Origin: Artocarpus heterophyllus
Lineage: Eukaryota > Streptophyta > Magnoliopsida > Rosales > Moraceae
Reading direction: 5' to 3'
DNA: 64,000 nucleotides
NCBI GenBank assembly: GCA_025403435.1
Contig: CM046345.1
Location: 20,454,809 to 20,518,808, forward strand
In this document: piece after piece, positions 35,501 to 47,118 of the stretch
How positions within the stretch are numbered: position 1 is the stretch's first letter
Layout: each line of letters opens with the position of its first letter
Translations under genes and position numbers: made by a program
Notes under the pieces: model-generated
The model's database searches: none
What the model was told of the DNA's origin: nothing
The model's input: only the letters and a program-made list of their open reading frames with translations

Positions 35501-36497
35501 TAAGAAAAGATAAGAAATAAGGAGAGAAAGTTAAAGTAAGATAAGAAAAGTTAAAGAACGAAGATAGAAAGTTAAACTAAGAAAAGAATGTTCATAAAAT
35601 GCTCATAATTGAAGTTAATAATTGAGCATAAATAGAGTCATGCATTCTGATGTTGCTTGAATGCCTTTTTATAAAATATCTATATGTTATGTTATGGAAA
35701 ATATTCAGAGAAATGTTTTATGATAAATATTTATGAAAAACATTTTCATGTTTTCAAGAAAAGGTTTACGAACGACGTTTTAAGAAAAATGTTCAAGAAA
35801 TGTTTTACGCAAAACGTTTATGCAAAACGTTTTAGAAATGTTTTATGAAAAACGTTTATGAAAAACGTTTTCAGAAATATTTATGGAAAATGTTTGTGAA
35901 AAATGTTTCAAGATGAAGGTTTTTATGAGAAAAGTTTTAAAGCATGATTAAATGATTTGTGAGTTTATATTTGAACTTACTGAGCAAAAGCTCATTAAAA
36001 GTTTTTCATGCTGTAGGTAATTTATGGGTGACCAATAGGACCCGCTAGAAGAGCGGGGTGCTGCAGAGGACAGATGCGAAGATTTGGGTATGGATATCAT
36101 CACTGTTTGCTTCCGCTACATAAAGAAAAGGTTTTCCATTGTTTAATGTAGTGTTTACGAAGTTTTAAGAAAATCAAAATTCTAAGAATTGTATTCAAAG
36201 TTTTAAGATACAGTTTATGAACTGTTTTATATAATTATAAAGTTAAGTTTTAAGTTATGATTTAGTAAATGTTTCTTATTAAGTTTTTCAAATAGTTTTA
36301 AAGTCAAGTGTTGAGCGAGGTCTCAACTTGAATGGCAACAGAGGTTACAACAGTTTTTAAGTACGTTTGTTTTAAAGAATGTTTAAAAAAGAAAAAAAAA
36401 TTATTTCAGTATTTTTCTTACTAAGTAAGTAAGATTACTATTTATAAAACGATGTTTAAGGAAGTAAAGTGACTGCCCGAAAAGGTGGGTCGTCACA
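32569..36497 (+). mobile_element. Solo LTR, gypsy Tekay/Del-like, 3.93 kb
   Basis: Begins TGTAACACCCGAG and ends GGTGGGTCGTCACA, flanked by GCGGC (32564-32568) and GCGAC (36498-36502), a near-perfect 5 bp target duplication. There are no internal domains. The 5' third is GC-rich with a CT-rich start (32818-32860). The 3' half is AT-rich with degenerate tandem units around TTGCATTTGTTATGCAATA (about 34960-35240) and AAACGTTTATGAAAA (about 35700-35930). Donor-like CAAGTAAGT occurs at 34094 and 34698 and a GCTGTAG near 36010. The small ORFs at 32762-33855 lack any recognisable domain and I treat them as LTR sequence. Confidence 0.8.
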
Positions 36498-36572
36498 GCG
36501 ACGGTGGCTGGGCAACAAGGGGCGGCTGAGCAATGGAGGGTGTGGGCCAGCTAGGCAATAGAGGGTGCTTTG

Positions 36573-36604
36573 TCTGTGTGTGTGTGTGTATGTATGTGTG
36601 TGAG
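36573..36604. repeat. (TG)n microsatellite
   Basis: An imperfect TG run with TATG interruptions inside the DNA element, right of the solo LTR. Confidence 0.85.
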
Positions 36605-36810
36605 AAATCATTATTAATTAGTTTATATTAAATTTGGTTTTGTTTATATTAATAATTTTTTATTATTTTTTTTTTGTTTTTGAAAATATACCACCCTATA
36701 AAACCAAACACAATTTCAAAGGCAGCTTTAGCATATTTTTCAAAACATTTTTTATTTTCAGATTTTTCAAAAAGCAAAAGGCAAAAAGAAAACACTATCA
36801 AACGGTGTCT

Positions 36811-37207
36811 AAATTTTAAAAGAACTTAACAACTACAACTAGCTAATAAAACTAATTAAAAGTTTAATTCACTACTAAAAATATTAACTAAAAATTGATG
36901 AAAAAACTAAAAATTATTTAAAATTAAACTAAAACTAAATTAAACTAAATTTTCCACAAAAAATTATTTAAAATAACTCACAACTAGTTACTAAAACTAG
37001 TAACTCTAAATAACAAAACCTAATAAATAAAACTAATTAAACCAAACATATGGGAGGAGGGCAACTTACCAGGGGCAAGGGTGAGGCAAGGTGAGGTGAT
37101 CAATGATGGTGATAGTGATGGTTGCGGACTTAAAGAAGCAACGAAGAAATGAAGGGAGTGACGACGAAGGTGGTGGCAGACTCAAATGCGATGACAAACA
37201 AGATGGA
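36811..37207. other. Intergenic, nothing recognised
   Basis: AT-rich with many ACTAATTAAA-like words, then a purine-rich stretch. No gene is seen. It lies between two DNA transposon-like elements. Confidence 0.5.
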
Positions 37208-38667
37208 TACTATTAAAATTTTAATTTTCTGTGATCGAAAATTTGGTCACAAAATATAGTGCATTTGGTCACCAAAAGTTTCTGTCATCAAAATTTTTTC
37301 ATCACAAGCTGGTTATAGAAGGCCGATCGCGGATTCCATGACCAAAAAAATGTTTTGGTCACAAATTATTTCGTGTCCAAATTTAGTAGCCAAAAAGAGT
37401 TTGGAGGTCTTTAGCACCTCGTTTCTATGATCAAAATTTTGGTCACAGAAGCATAACTTTCTATGACTAAATTTGGTCGCAATATGCAAATTTGGTCGTA
37501 GATGAATCTGTGACCAAAATGTGATTTAGTCATAATATGTTCTTATGACCAAATTTTGATCACAAAAAATAGAGTTTTGGTTACCAAATAATGAACATAA
37601 TTGGTCACTAATTGTTTTTTCCACCAAAATTTGGTCTCAAAGTTTACACTTTTGGTGACCAAATTAATTGTGTATTTGGTCTCAAACCACGTGGTGGCTG
37701 ATGACTGTAGGATGGCAAAGGGGCAGAATGTCTGAGAGATAAAGCCTGTGGTGGAGCGACAATGGAGCAAGAAGGAACGACAAAGGAGCTTTGAAGAGAG
37801 ATTCTGGGGTAGGAGAGAGAAAAAGAATGGGAAGAAGAAGAAGAAGAAGAAGAAGAAGAAGAAGAAGAAGAGTGTGGATGACAGAGAGGGGGGGCTCGTC
37901 AATGCCTTGATGGAGGGGGCTAGGGATTTTGAGGACATTTTGCAAAAGATTTTTTTTTTTCTAGAAATGAGGAGAGAAATGTGTTTGAACAGAATTAGAA
38001 CCATCAATTCCTTGAAATTGTTATTTTAATCACTTTAAATTATGAGCCTACTTATTAATTAGTTCGACACAATAACATTATTGCTTAAAACTTATAAGGT
38101 TACCACAAAATCACATTAAAATTATAATTTTGCTCTTAAAGGACATTTGATATTGAAATAAATATTTTCATGTGATATTACATACTTAAATTACTCATAA
38201 AATAGCAAATTCTAATTTTTTGAGATGAATTTAAAAAGAATTTAAATTTTTTTAGGGATTTTTTTAAGATTAGCATAAGCTAAGAAAATATAAATACAAA
38301 AAATATTACAATTTATGACCAAATAAAAATAACATTTTGGCCACAAAACAAAGGATTTTGCAACCAAGTATTTGGTGATGAATTGTTAAAATCCTTGGCA
38401 TAGGTTGGAAAATTTTTCATGCCACTTTCAATGACCAAATAAGTTTGATTGTAAAAAATCTTTTTTCTGCTACCAAAATTTGGTCACAAAAAGTCTACTA
38501 TGAGCGACCAAATTTATTTTGTTTAAATGACCAAATTTAGTTATAGAAACTTTTGTTGTATTTTCACGTTTTAGTGACCAAATTTTGGTCACAAAAAATG
38601 CCTTTTTTGACCAATTTTTTTACTGTCACGAAAAGGTTGGTCATAGAAGTCAGAATTATTATAGGTG
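37208..38667. mobile_element. CACTA-like non-autonomous transposon
   Basis: The left end, TACTATTAAAATTTTAATTT, and the reverse complement of the right end, CACCTATAATAATTCTGACT, align well and resemble CACTA termini. Both flanks hold many copies of TTTGGTCAC or its complement (37225-37690 and 38310-38650). Dense subterminal repeats of this kind are a hallmark of CACTA (En/Spm) elements. The middle is purine-rich with a (GAA)n run and no transposase. A 3 bp target duplication is not evident (GGA left, AGG right). Confidence 0.55.
37831..37872. repeat. (GAA)n microsatellite
   Basis: About 13-14 perfect GAA units inside the CACTA-like element. They generate spurious poly-Lys and poly-Phe ORFs on the two strands. 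Confidence 0.95.
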
Positions 38668-39259
38668 AGGCGACGACAATGACAGAGGCAATGATAAAAG
38701 GAGATGACAACGATGGCGGGAAGAGAGAGAGAGAGGAAAGTCGATAATTAAGAGAGACGAGAGAGTAGAGAGAGGTATTGTTAACAGGGTGTAATTTTTC
38801 CAATCACGCGCTTATTAAAGAACATTGACGACAATCTGTCATCAAAATAACAAAATCTGACAACGATTTTTTAAAGTGCAAAATGAAAATCCACAAAACA
38901 TGGAGGTCTTCAAGCTACGTTACTTCTGACAATGGTTTCTAAGAAATTATCGTTTAATTGTCGTCGTCACATGAATTAATTATTTTAGTGTGAAGAACTG
39001 TAAGATAAAAAGTAAATTTGTAAAAGACTACATTAAAAATGAATAAAAATGACATGAATTTTATAACATTTTAAAGTAAATTAATGGACAATTAAAACAA
39101 AATATAAAGTATGATTTTTTTAATATTTTGCCGATATTTCTTTGAAAATTTCTGTAAAATTTCCTAATATTTCTTGATTTAATATTATAGTTTTTACGGA
39201 AATTGATTTCCATCAACATATCAATACCGATATTTAGATAGAACTATTGATTTGCACGG
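38668..39259. other. Intergenic, possible second transposon end
   Basis: Purine-rich, then AT-rich. TAGTG at 38986-38990, preceded by repeated TCTGACAA-type words, could be the right end of another CACTA element, but I found no convincing partner end. There is no gene. Confidence 0.4.
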
Positions 39260-39757
39260 TTGTTTTCCATTTTTGTAGTTTTCATTTATCGCTATAGCCA
39301 AATTATATGGTTATTATGCGTAAAAATGCGTCTTTAGTCAAAATTGTCACTGTACTTGAAGAGCAGATTATTTCATCGTGCATGACCTCAATCCAAGAGA
39401 GAGATCTAGAAATCACTATACAAGACATGTGTCATCCTCTTCTGATGATGCAGATGTCCAGTGGAACGAGAAATCCCATCTAGATAATAACGAGAAGAGA
39501 GATGCAAGGCTAGTATAGATCGAGCTTAATTAATCTAATCATTTAAGATGTTATGAATATATTAAGCACTTGAATATTATCTTACCAGGCGCTTTAGTTA
39601 TAGCAATTAAGTGTGTCTATATAGAATGAATTTTATTAATAGTGTGCTATGTAAAACATTTAACTATAAATTCTAAGTAACTATGTAGAGAAAGAATCGA
39701 CAGTGGTCGAAAAAGAAAAAAGGTCATTGAGCTTGGTCTAAATGGAATTTTATACAT
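39260..39757. repeat. Relic of a third P450 upstream region
   Basis: Aligns in the same orientation with about 3450-3890 and 29150-29610, the DNA just upstream of the two P450 genes. Shared strings include TTTTCATTT.TCGCTATAGCC, GAGAGAGATCTA, GGAACGAGAAATCCC and ATCGAGCTTAATTAATCTAA. It is more diverged than the other two copies. The coding region that should follow on the left is missing: the match begins roughly 100-150 bp upstream of where the start codon would be. Confidence 0.8.
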
Positions 39758-40132
39758 CAATAGGAAAATTAATAGTCACCAAAAGCACTATGCAGGGGTT
39801 ATTATACAAAATTTCTATGGATTTATTTACAATGAATATATATTTTTAAGGATAGTAAATATTGAATCATTTGGAGTACTTTTAGTACTTTTAAACTTAA
39901 ATTATTTTTGTTTTTGGTGGTGTAACCCGTTGAAAAAAATAGTTAATAACCATTTTAAGGAGCCATTTTGAGGCATAATTTTGAGTGGGACCCATTTTGT
40001 AAAAGTAACGGGTCTTAGCGGATTTGTGTTCTCTATCGCAAGGAGATCAAAACTATATATTTATATGCTCAAAATGGTAATTAGGTGAATGAGAAATTGA
40101 TGCTCAAAGTGTGCCCATTGACATTTGGATTT
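39758..40132. other. Intergenic, nothing recognised
   Basis: AT-rich with no open frame of interest. The right part may already belong to the copia LTR that I begin at 40133. Confidence 0.4.
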
Positions 40133-40709
40133 TGTTGGAATAAGCCTAAATGTGGAGTCCTATATTAGTTAGGTATTAAAACTTGCTATGGTTTTTAATT
40201 GATTGCACTTTTGTGCTTGGGTAAGATGTTGTACCTAAGAGGCTCTCTCACACGCAAGGGGTGCAAATCACAAACCCGGTGGGCTAGGGGCCCAATGTGT
40301 GCACGCATGACGTGAGCGACGCGAATACTAGGCTCATTGAGCTTGCCTTGCACGAGCCACTTTTTGCAAATTTTTTATTAATTCCAACGATAGTAAATCT
40401 GAATTTATGATTGCTCATAAAGCTGGGTTAATGGCACCTCATGAAATCTGCAATTGTGCAGGTTAATGGCATTTGAATAAATCTCATAATACTAGCTCAT
40501 AAATCTAATTAAATCTTAATGTAACCCCCTCATGACCGGCCTATGAAAAGGGTTGTTTCCTCTTGTTTGACACACGAAAATTCAAACTTAAACTCACAAA
40601 AAATTTCTCTTGTTTTTAAGTCCAATTTTCTCTCATTCTCGAGTTTTGGTTAGTGGTCTTGTGGTCGGTTTTGGTGATAGAGAAAACACTGTTTCAAGTT
40701 CGTTGGAGA
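40133..40709 (+). mobile_element. Putative copia 5' LTR
   Basis: Starts TGTTGGAATAAGCC, a familiar copia LTR start. It is followed at 40710 by TGGTATCCGATAGTGC, which resembles the Met-tRNA primer site of plant copia elements. The LTR end lacks a clear CA, and no matching 3' LTR exists to confirm it, so the boundaries are tentative. It precedes the gag at 42499 by a long leader. Confidence 0.4.
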
Positions 40710-41822
40710 TGGTATCCGATAGTGCTTAAGATTCCGTTGTAAGTCGTTATATTTTGAAGGACAGACGTCAATTGAATCCTCGTGCACAATTGGAGGGGAT
40801 GAATTTGTTTTAAAGAAAACGTGAGCTACACATACCTCGACCGTTTTCTATCCAATTTTCACGTTGATTCAATTGAAGGTTTTGTTGATCTATTTTTCTT
40901 ATTTTTCAATTTTTTTCACAATTACAACCTGTTCGTTTTATCCATATTACATGCTATATATTTGCTAACAATTTTAAAAAACAGATTCCTCTTAAGAATG
41001 GATAGGTTGCTGCATTTGGAGAAAGAATTATTGTTCTCTCTCGTCGGTTTTAGTTCTCTTCGTAGTTTTGGACTTGTTCAAGTAATACATATCCTGTTTG
41101 CTTATGCATTAATGTTTTGTTTAATTCTGGCCATTTAATTATTTAAATATAAATGTCATATCTTTCATTTGGAGCAATGGTTATTTGATAAAGTGCATAT
41201 CCTTAAAGTTTGTTTGTGTTTCAATTAGGTTCCCTTTTCAAAGTTGAATTTCTGTCATTGTGTGTGGTTATCTACATTTGGACGTTTTACTAGTATTATT
41301 CAATTTTTGATTTTATTGTCTATTCTTATTCCACCAGTTATTGCATCCAGCTTTATTCAATTTATGATAATATGTACAAATTGGTTTAACGTTAATTTGG
41401 TTTCAGCAAGCTATTTTAGTTTGCATATATGTTTGGCATTAATTATTTAGCCTTCAATTCATCTTAATCATTTTGTAAACGTTTAACAGATTGTTTACAT
41501 ATTACATATTACAAGGGTAGGATATTTCTATTGGTTGTTAGAGTTTTGTTTATTGCTTATTTCATTGGTTTGTTATATACATTAATTAGTTAATTTTATA
41601 ACGGTTTCTTTTTGGTTGTTATACATATTAATTAGTTAACTATTGTTTACGTCTATAACTGTTTATACATAAATGTTTTGTAAGCGTTTTGTTTTATATC
41701 TAAATGTTTGATTCTGTAAAACGTTTTTATATGTTTTCCATATAAATAAGTTTTCGTATTATATTGTTCCTTTATTTTAGACTTTATTGTCTTTCGTTTA
41801 TTGAAATCAGTTTACTGTAATG

Positions 41823-41853
<31 letters not shown>

Positions 41854-42498
41854 TGTTTACTGTTTATAATGTTATATATGAATGTTATACGTTTACAGAT
41901 TATGTATATAGACAATGTTTATTAACAGTTTTGGTTTTCTTTTATTGTTTCTTTCAAAAATGTCTAAAACACTTACGTTCTGTTATTGTTTTATAAAGCT
42001 TTATTAGATACAAAACATTTATCATATATTAACAGTCTCATTTATCTCTGTTATAAATGATTATAGTTTGTATATGGTTTTGGTTTTATTTGTTTACGTT
42101 TCCTTTGTTTACTGTTCCGTATGTTAAAAGCCTTTTATACAGCTTGTTTACTGTTATGGTTTCATTTACTTGTTGTTTACGTTTTATTTGTCTACGTTTT
42201 CGGTTTTGTAACAGCTTCTAATAACAATTTGTCATATACATATATTGTTTTATTCAAAACATTTTGTTATACATAATAGATTGCTTACGTTATATGTTTT
42301 TAAGTTATATAACTCGTTTATTTTATTGGATTGTTTTATACGTTTTTGTTGATTATATAATAGATTGTTGTACACGTTTTTGTTGATTTATTTTACTGGT
42401 ATAGTTTCTTATTATAAGTTATATACTTTGTTTTTGTTTCGTTTTGCTGTTAATCTGTTTCTTTTAAAGGAAACTAATATTTGGTTCCATTTCTAGAA
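40710..42498 (+). other. Long T-rich leader of the copia element
   Basis: A stretch of about 1.8 kb, rich in T and in GTTTAC/ACGTTT words, with no domain. It includes an (AT)n run at 41823-41850. Two ORFs, 40821-41138 and 41244-41450, are hydrophobic low-complexity by composition and are not called. The end, TTTCTAG|AAATGAG, looks like a splice acceptor just before the gag ATG. Confidence 0.45.
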
Positions 42499-43445
42499 AT
42501 GAGTGATAACATGAATGTTGTTCCAACTAAGAATGTTTCAACTAGGAGCACTTCTGAAACACCAGTGCCGTCTTCTCGGGTTTATGCCTTGACCTCAACG
42601 CAACCATTGTCAGTTACAGTTCCTGTGAACCACAATGAAAAACCTAAAAACTTTAATTGACTGAATTTTAAAACTTGGCAACAAAAGATATTGTTCTATT
42701 TGACAACACTGAATCTTGTGAGATTCTTGAAAGAGGATCCTCCTACTATTAGAGAGGATGAAGCAGATGCTCAGACTTTGTTTGTTGTTGAAGCATGAAA
42801 GCATTCTGACTTCTTTTGCGAGAATTATATTATGAATGGCTTGACTGATGCACTTTATAATGTGTATAGTCTGAAGAAAACGGCCAAAGAAGTATAGGAA
42901 TCTTTAGACCATAAATACAAAACAGAAGATGCTGGTGCTAAAAAGTTCATAGTTGGATAGTTCATGAATTATAGAATGGTGGATTCCAAGACTGTATAAG
43001 AATCTTTAGACCATAAATACAAAACAAAAGATGCTGGTGCTAAAAGTTCATAGTTGGATGGTTCATGAACTATAGAATGGTGGATTCCAAGACTGTAATT
43101 AGTCAAGTTCAAGAACTGCAATTACTCATTCATGAAATTTATGTAGAAGGAATGGTAATTAGTGAGTCTTTATAGGTAGCTGCAATAATAGAGATGCTGC
43201 CCCCTGCGTAGAATGACTTCAAGAACTATCTGAAGCACAAGCGTAAGGGGATAAGCGTTGAAGATCTTATTGTTCGACTCCGCATTGAGGAAGACAATCG
43301 TGGATATGAGAAAAAAGCTCTCTAGCAAGTCTGTTGTCAAAGCAAATGTGGTGGAGCATGATAAAAGCTCCAAGAACAAGAAGAACAAGTTGGGGTCCAA
43401 GCTTGGACCTAAGGGTGGAATTTCAAAGAAGCAGAAATTCTAAGG
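42499..43445 (+). pseudogene. copia gag with tandem duplication
   Basis: ATG 42499 starts a UBN2-type copia gag (WQQKILFYLTTLNLVRFLKE, ENYIMNGLTDALYNVY, LESLDHKYKTEDAGAKKF, LRIEEDNRGYEKKAL). Stops occur at several tryptophan/arginine-type codons. Positions 42892-42993 and 42994-43095 are tandem copies, and one base is missing from the second, so the frame is lost there. The zinc knuckle follows at about 43450 as CFNCDKICHKSADC, a C-X2-C-X4-H-X4-C. Confidence 0.82.
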
Positions 43446-44937
43446 GAAGTGTTTCAACTGTGACAAGATATGTCACAAGTCTGCAGATTGTAGGCTACCA
43501 AAGAGGAACAAGAAGAAAGAGGCTAATGTGGTGGACACCATCGCACAGGAAATGTCAAACATCGGTCTTTCTGCTATGGTCTCTAATGTCAACATGGTGG
43601 ACTCTAACCCGAAGGAGTGGTGGCTGGACACTGAAGCCACATTCCATGTTTACTGTGATAGAGCTGCTTTTGCTAAAATTATGCTGTCAGATTCTGGGGA
43701 GAAGCTATATATGGGCAATTTAGCTACATCTGATATCAAGGGCCAATGGATGGTATTTTTGAAAATGACATTAGACAAGGAAGTCAAGCTGCAAAATATG
43801 CTGTATGTGCTTGATATCTAGAAAAATCTTATTTCTAGAACTCTGCTAAGTTTACATGGCTTCAAGATGGTTTTTGAGGCTGATAAAGTAGTTTTGTCTA
43901 AACATGGGATGTATGTGGGAAAGGGATATGTGAAAAATAGAATGTAGAAAATGAATGTAATGGCTCTTAAGCCTAATTTCATTAATACAAATAAAAAGTC
44001 TTCCGCTTATATGCTTGAGTCTTCTAATTTATGGCATGGTAGACTAGGTCATGTTAATTATACTACTTTGCATAGATTAAGTAACCTGGATCACATGTCC
44101 ATGTTTAATATTGATCCCAAACATAAATGTGAAATATGTGTAGAGGCAAAACTAACGAGATCTTCGTTCCAAACGATTGAGAGAAATATTGAGCCACTTG
44201 ATTTAATACATAGTGATGTTTGTGACTTAGAATTTGTTCAAACTAGAGATGGGAATAAATATTTTGTCACATTCATAGATGATAGCACAAAATATTGCCA
44301 TGCATATTTGCTTAAAGGCAAAGATAAAGTTATAGAAAAATTTACTCTCTATAAGCAAGAAGTTAAAAACCAACTTAATAAGAAAATTAAGATGGTAAGA
44401 AGTGACCGAGATGGTAAATATGTAGAACCATTTAGTGAACTTTGTACACAACATGGTATTATTCACGACGTTATGCCACCCTATTCACCACAGTCAAATG
44501 GTGTGGCTGAACAAAAAAATCATACCTTAAAGGATATGATGAATGAGATGTTGATAAGTTCTGGATTGCCACAGAACATGTGGGGGGAAGCTATTTTGTC
44601 GGGTAATTACCTTTTAAACAAGGTATCCCAGAAGAAAGAAGACAAGACCCCTTATGATTTGTGCAAAGGTAGAAAGCATTCCTACAAATACCTGAGAGTG
44701 TGGGAGTATCTTGCAAAGGTAATGGTACCTACACCAAAGAAGATGAAAATGGGTCCTAAAACGGTTGATTGCATCTTCATTGGTTATGCCCACAACAGTG
44801 GTGCTTATCAGTTCCTTGTGTATGAATCTAAAAACCCTGAGATTCACAAGAACACGATAATGGAATCTAGGAATGCATCATTTTTTGAACATGTATTTCG
44901 TTGTAAATCCAACGAGAATGGTCTAAGTTCATCTAAA
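43446..44937 (+). pseudogene. copia zinc knuckle, protease and integrase
   Basis: The protease reads EWWLDTEATFHVYC, where the family has D-S/T-G-A; the glycine is Glu here, which should abolish activity. The integrase (mainly 43951-44937) has LWHGRLGHVN and CEICVEAK (HHCC), LIHSDVCD, SDRDGKYVEPF and PYSPQSNGVAEQKNHTL (D, D, E), then the usual GYAHNSGAYQFLVYE region. In-frame TAGs at about 43819 and 43945 separate protease from integrase. It is decayed but well recognisable. Confidence 0.88.
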
Positions 44938-46594
44938 TGAACGTTTGATACTATTAAAGAGAATAGTCAGAATCACCAAGAAGTTGAAACTGAACAAGAA
45001 GACGAAGAGCCTAGACGAAGCGAAAGGGCAAGGATAGAAAAGTCATTTAGACCAGATTTTTTGACCTATATGCTAGAGGCTCATCTGAGGGTCCTTTATG
45101 TAAAGAAGCCATAAAGAGTGAAATTGATTCCATCATGCAAAATCATACTTGGGAATTAGTGGACCTTCCTCAAGGAAGTAAACCGTTAGGTTCTAAGTGG
45201 ATCTTCAAATGGAAAATGAAAGCAGATGGAACAATTGACAAGTATAAGGCTAGACTTGTTATAAAAGGTTATAGAAAAAAAGAAGGCCTTGATTACTTTG
45301 ATACTTATTCTCTTGTGATGAGAATAACCTCCATTAGAATGATTTTGGCGATTGCCGCTTTGCAGAATCTTGAAGTGCATCATATGGATGTAAAGATTGT
45401 TTTTCTTAATGGAGACCTTGAAGAGAAAATTTATATGGAATAATCAGAGGGTTGTATTGCTCCAAGACAAGAAAAGAAAGTTTGTAAATTGGTGAACTCT
45501 TTATATGGGCTAAAATAAGCACCAAAGCAATGGCATGAGAAATTTGACGATGTTATGATGTCAAATGACTTCAAAATTAATGAGTGTGACAAGTGTGTTT
45601 ATGTCAAAAGAATAGATGATGGATATGTCATTCTTTGTCTATATGTAGATGGCATGCTAATCGTGGGTAGCAATGATCGGATGATCAAATCTACCAAAGA
45701 TATGTTGAACTCTAGGTTTGACATGAAAGACATGGGACCTACCGATGTGATTTTGGGAATCAAAATCAAAAGATCGCCTGATGGACTCTTCTTGAGCCAG
45801 TCACACTATGTGGACAAGATACTTGACAAATTTAGTAAAAATGACTCTGTCATGGCCAGAACACCCATTGATATTAGTCAACATCTGTCCAAAAATAGAG
45901 AAGAAAGTATATCCCAGGTGGAATATGCTAAGTTATAGGTAGTTTAATGTACTTAATGAATTGTATAAGACCAGATATTACCTATGCTGTGAGTAGTCTG
46001 AGTAGATTCACGAGTAATCCAGGAAATGACCACTGGAAAACGATTGTTAAAGTACTTAGGCACTTACGATATACTTATGATTATGGGCTACAGTATACAA
46101 GAGATCCTACTCTTTTTGAAGGGTATTCTAATGCCAGTTGGATATCTGATATACAAGATTCTAAAGCTATAAGTGGATATGTATTCACTTTGGAAGGCAT
46201 AGTAGTTTCATGGAAGTCCTCAAAGCAGACGGTAATAACCAGATCCACTATGGAATCTGAAGTTGTAGCCTTAGATAAAAGCAGTGAAGAAGTTGTATGG
46301 CTAAGGAATTTCTTGGAGGATATTCCTGAATGGCCTAAACCTATGCCTACAATATGCATATATTGTGATAATCAATCTGCTATTGGTAGGGCACAGAATG
46401 TGACATACAACGGTAAGTCAAGACATATATGTCGTCGACATAATACTGTTAGACAACTGATCTCGACTAGAGTCATGACAATAGACTATGTAAGGTCTAA
46501 AGAAAATATTGTGGATCTGTTAACCAAAAGACTGAATAGAGATCAACTTGAGAAAACATCAAGAGGAATAGGACTTAAGCCCATGAAAGAATAG
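44938..46594 (+). pseudogene. copia reverse transcriptase and RNase H
   Basis: RT pieces: NHTWELVDLPQGSKPLGSKW, KYKARLVIKGY, HHMDVKIVFLNGDLEEKIYM, then a stop, then LCLYVDGMLIVGSNDR. The RT active site is YVDG instead of YVDD, a lost catalytic aspartate. The RNase H region is open at 45947-46594: [51 protein letters not shown] and [13 protein letters not shown]. Frame changes at about 45065, 45430 and 45940 separate the parts. Confidence 0.88.
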
Positions 46595-47118
46595 GTTGAA
46601 ACAGTAGAAACCCAACCTTGTTGACTAAAGATCCCAAGATCTAGATTCAATGGGATAACTAAACTAAATAGACCAAGTAAGATCACTGTGGGGTTACCCC
46701 AACCCATTCCTCAAATAAAAACAGTGATACCCGCAAGGAAAGGCTAAGTAGTTTGCTTTTAATGATTCTTATGCATTAAATACGTTGGGAATTTGAGCGG
46801 AGTAATGCGGGTTACTCTTAAAGTAAGAAATCACCTATGTGAGAAAGAAGTGGGGCCACTTCAAAGGAGAATTGCTAGGGCTCAATTCTTTAGAAACTCT
46901 TACAGAATCAGAGGGATGTTTTATGGCCAAAATGAACATAACCATGAGAACTGAAACTGTGTCAGGAAAATATCTGTGTGAGGTATGTTATCGTTTATAC
47001 AAACGGCAGAACAGTTCAAGGATATCGTGTTTACTAGTCAGCAAGTAAAGTAAACATACTTTCGCAATGGAAGGTTCAAGGGTTAACACCTACCTATCCT
47101 ATACAGGTATTAATCGTG
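46595..47118 (+). other. copia 3' untranslated region, no 3' LTR
   Basis: Non-coding sequence of the type that follows copia RNase H (GATCACTGTGGGGTTACCCC and similar). No TGTTGGAATAAGCC LTR start follows; around 47119 the sequence changes to a gypsy fragment on the other strand. The 3' LTR appears lost. Confidence 0.5.

Larger units (their letters stand above)
32053..36810. mobile_element. Non-autonomous DNA transposon split by a solo LTR
   Basis: The left end GGCCGTTTAGTTTTGCTTTT and the reverse complement of the right end (AGACACCGTTTGATAGTGTT...) share a similar inverted terminal stretch of about 35 bp (CCGTTT..., TGTTTTCTTT). Removing the LTR at 32569-36497 leaves about 830 bp, with a GC-richer middle containing two imperfect copies of a CACCCACAA...TGCTCCTCCAAAC unit. 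CTAAA flanks both sides as a possible target duplication. Superfamily is uncertain (hAT or Mutator type). It has no transposase. Confidence 0.45.

Noticed and set aside
37543..38029. Overlapping ORFs with poly-Phe, poly-Leu and poly-Lys runs
   Set aside because: They are the six-frame readings of a (GAA)n microsatellite within a transposon-like element.
36870..38990. Outer CACTA pair (CACTACTAAAAATATT at 36870 and TAGTG at 38990)
   Set aside because: The ends agree for only a few bases beyond CACTA and there is no target duplication; the inner pair at 37208/38667 fits better.
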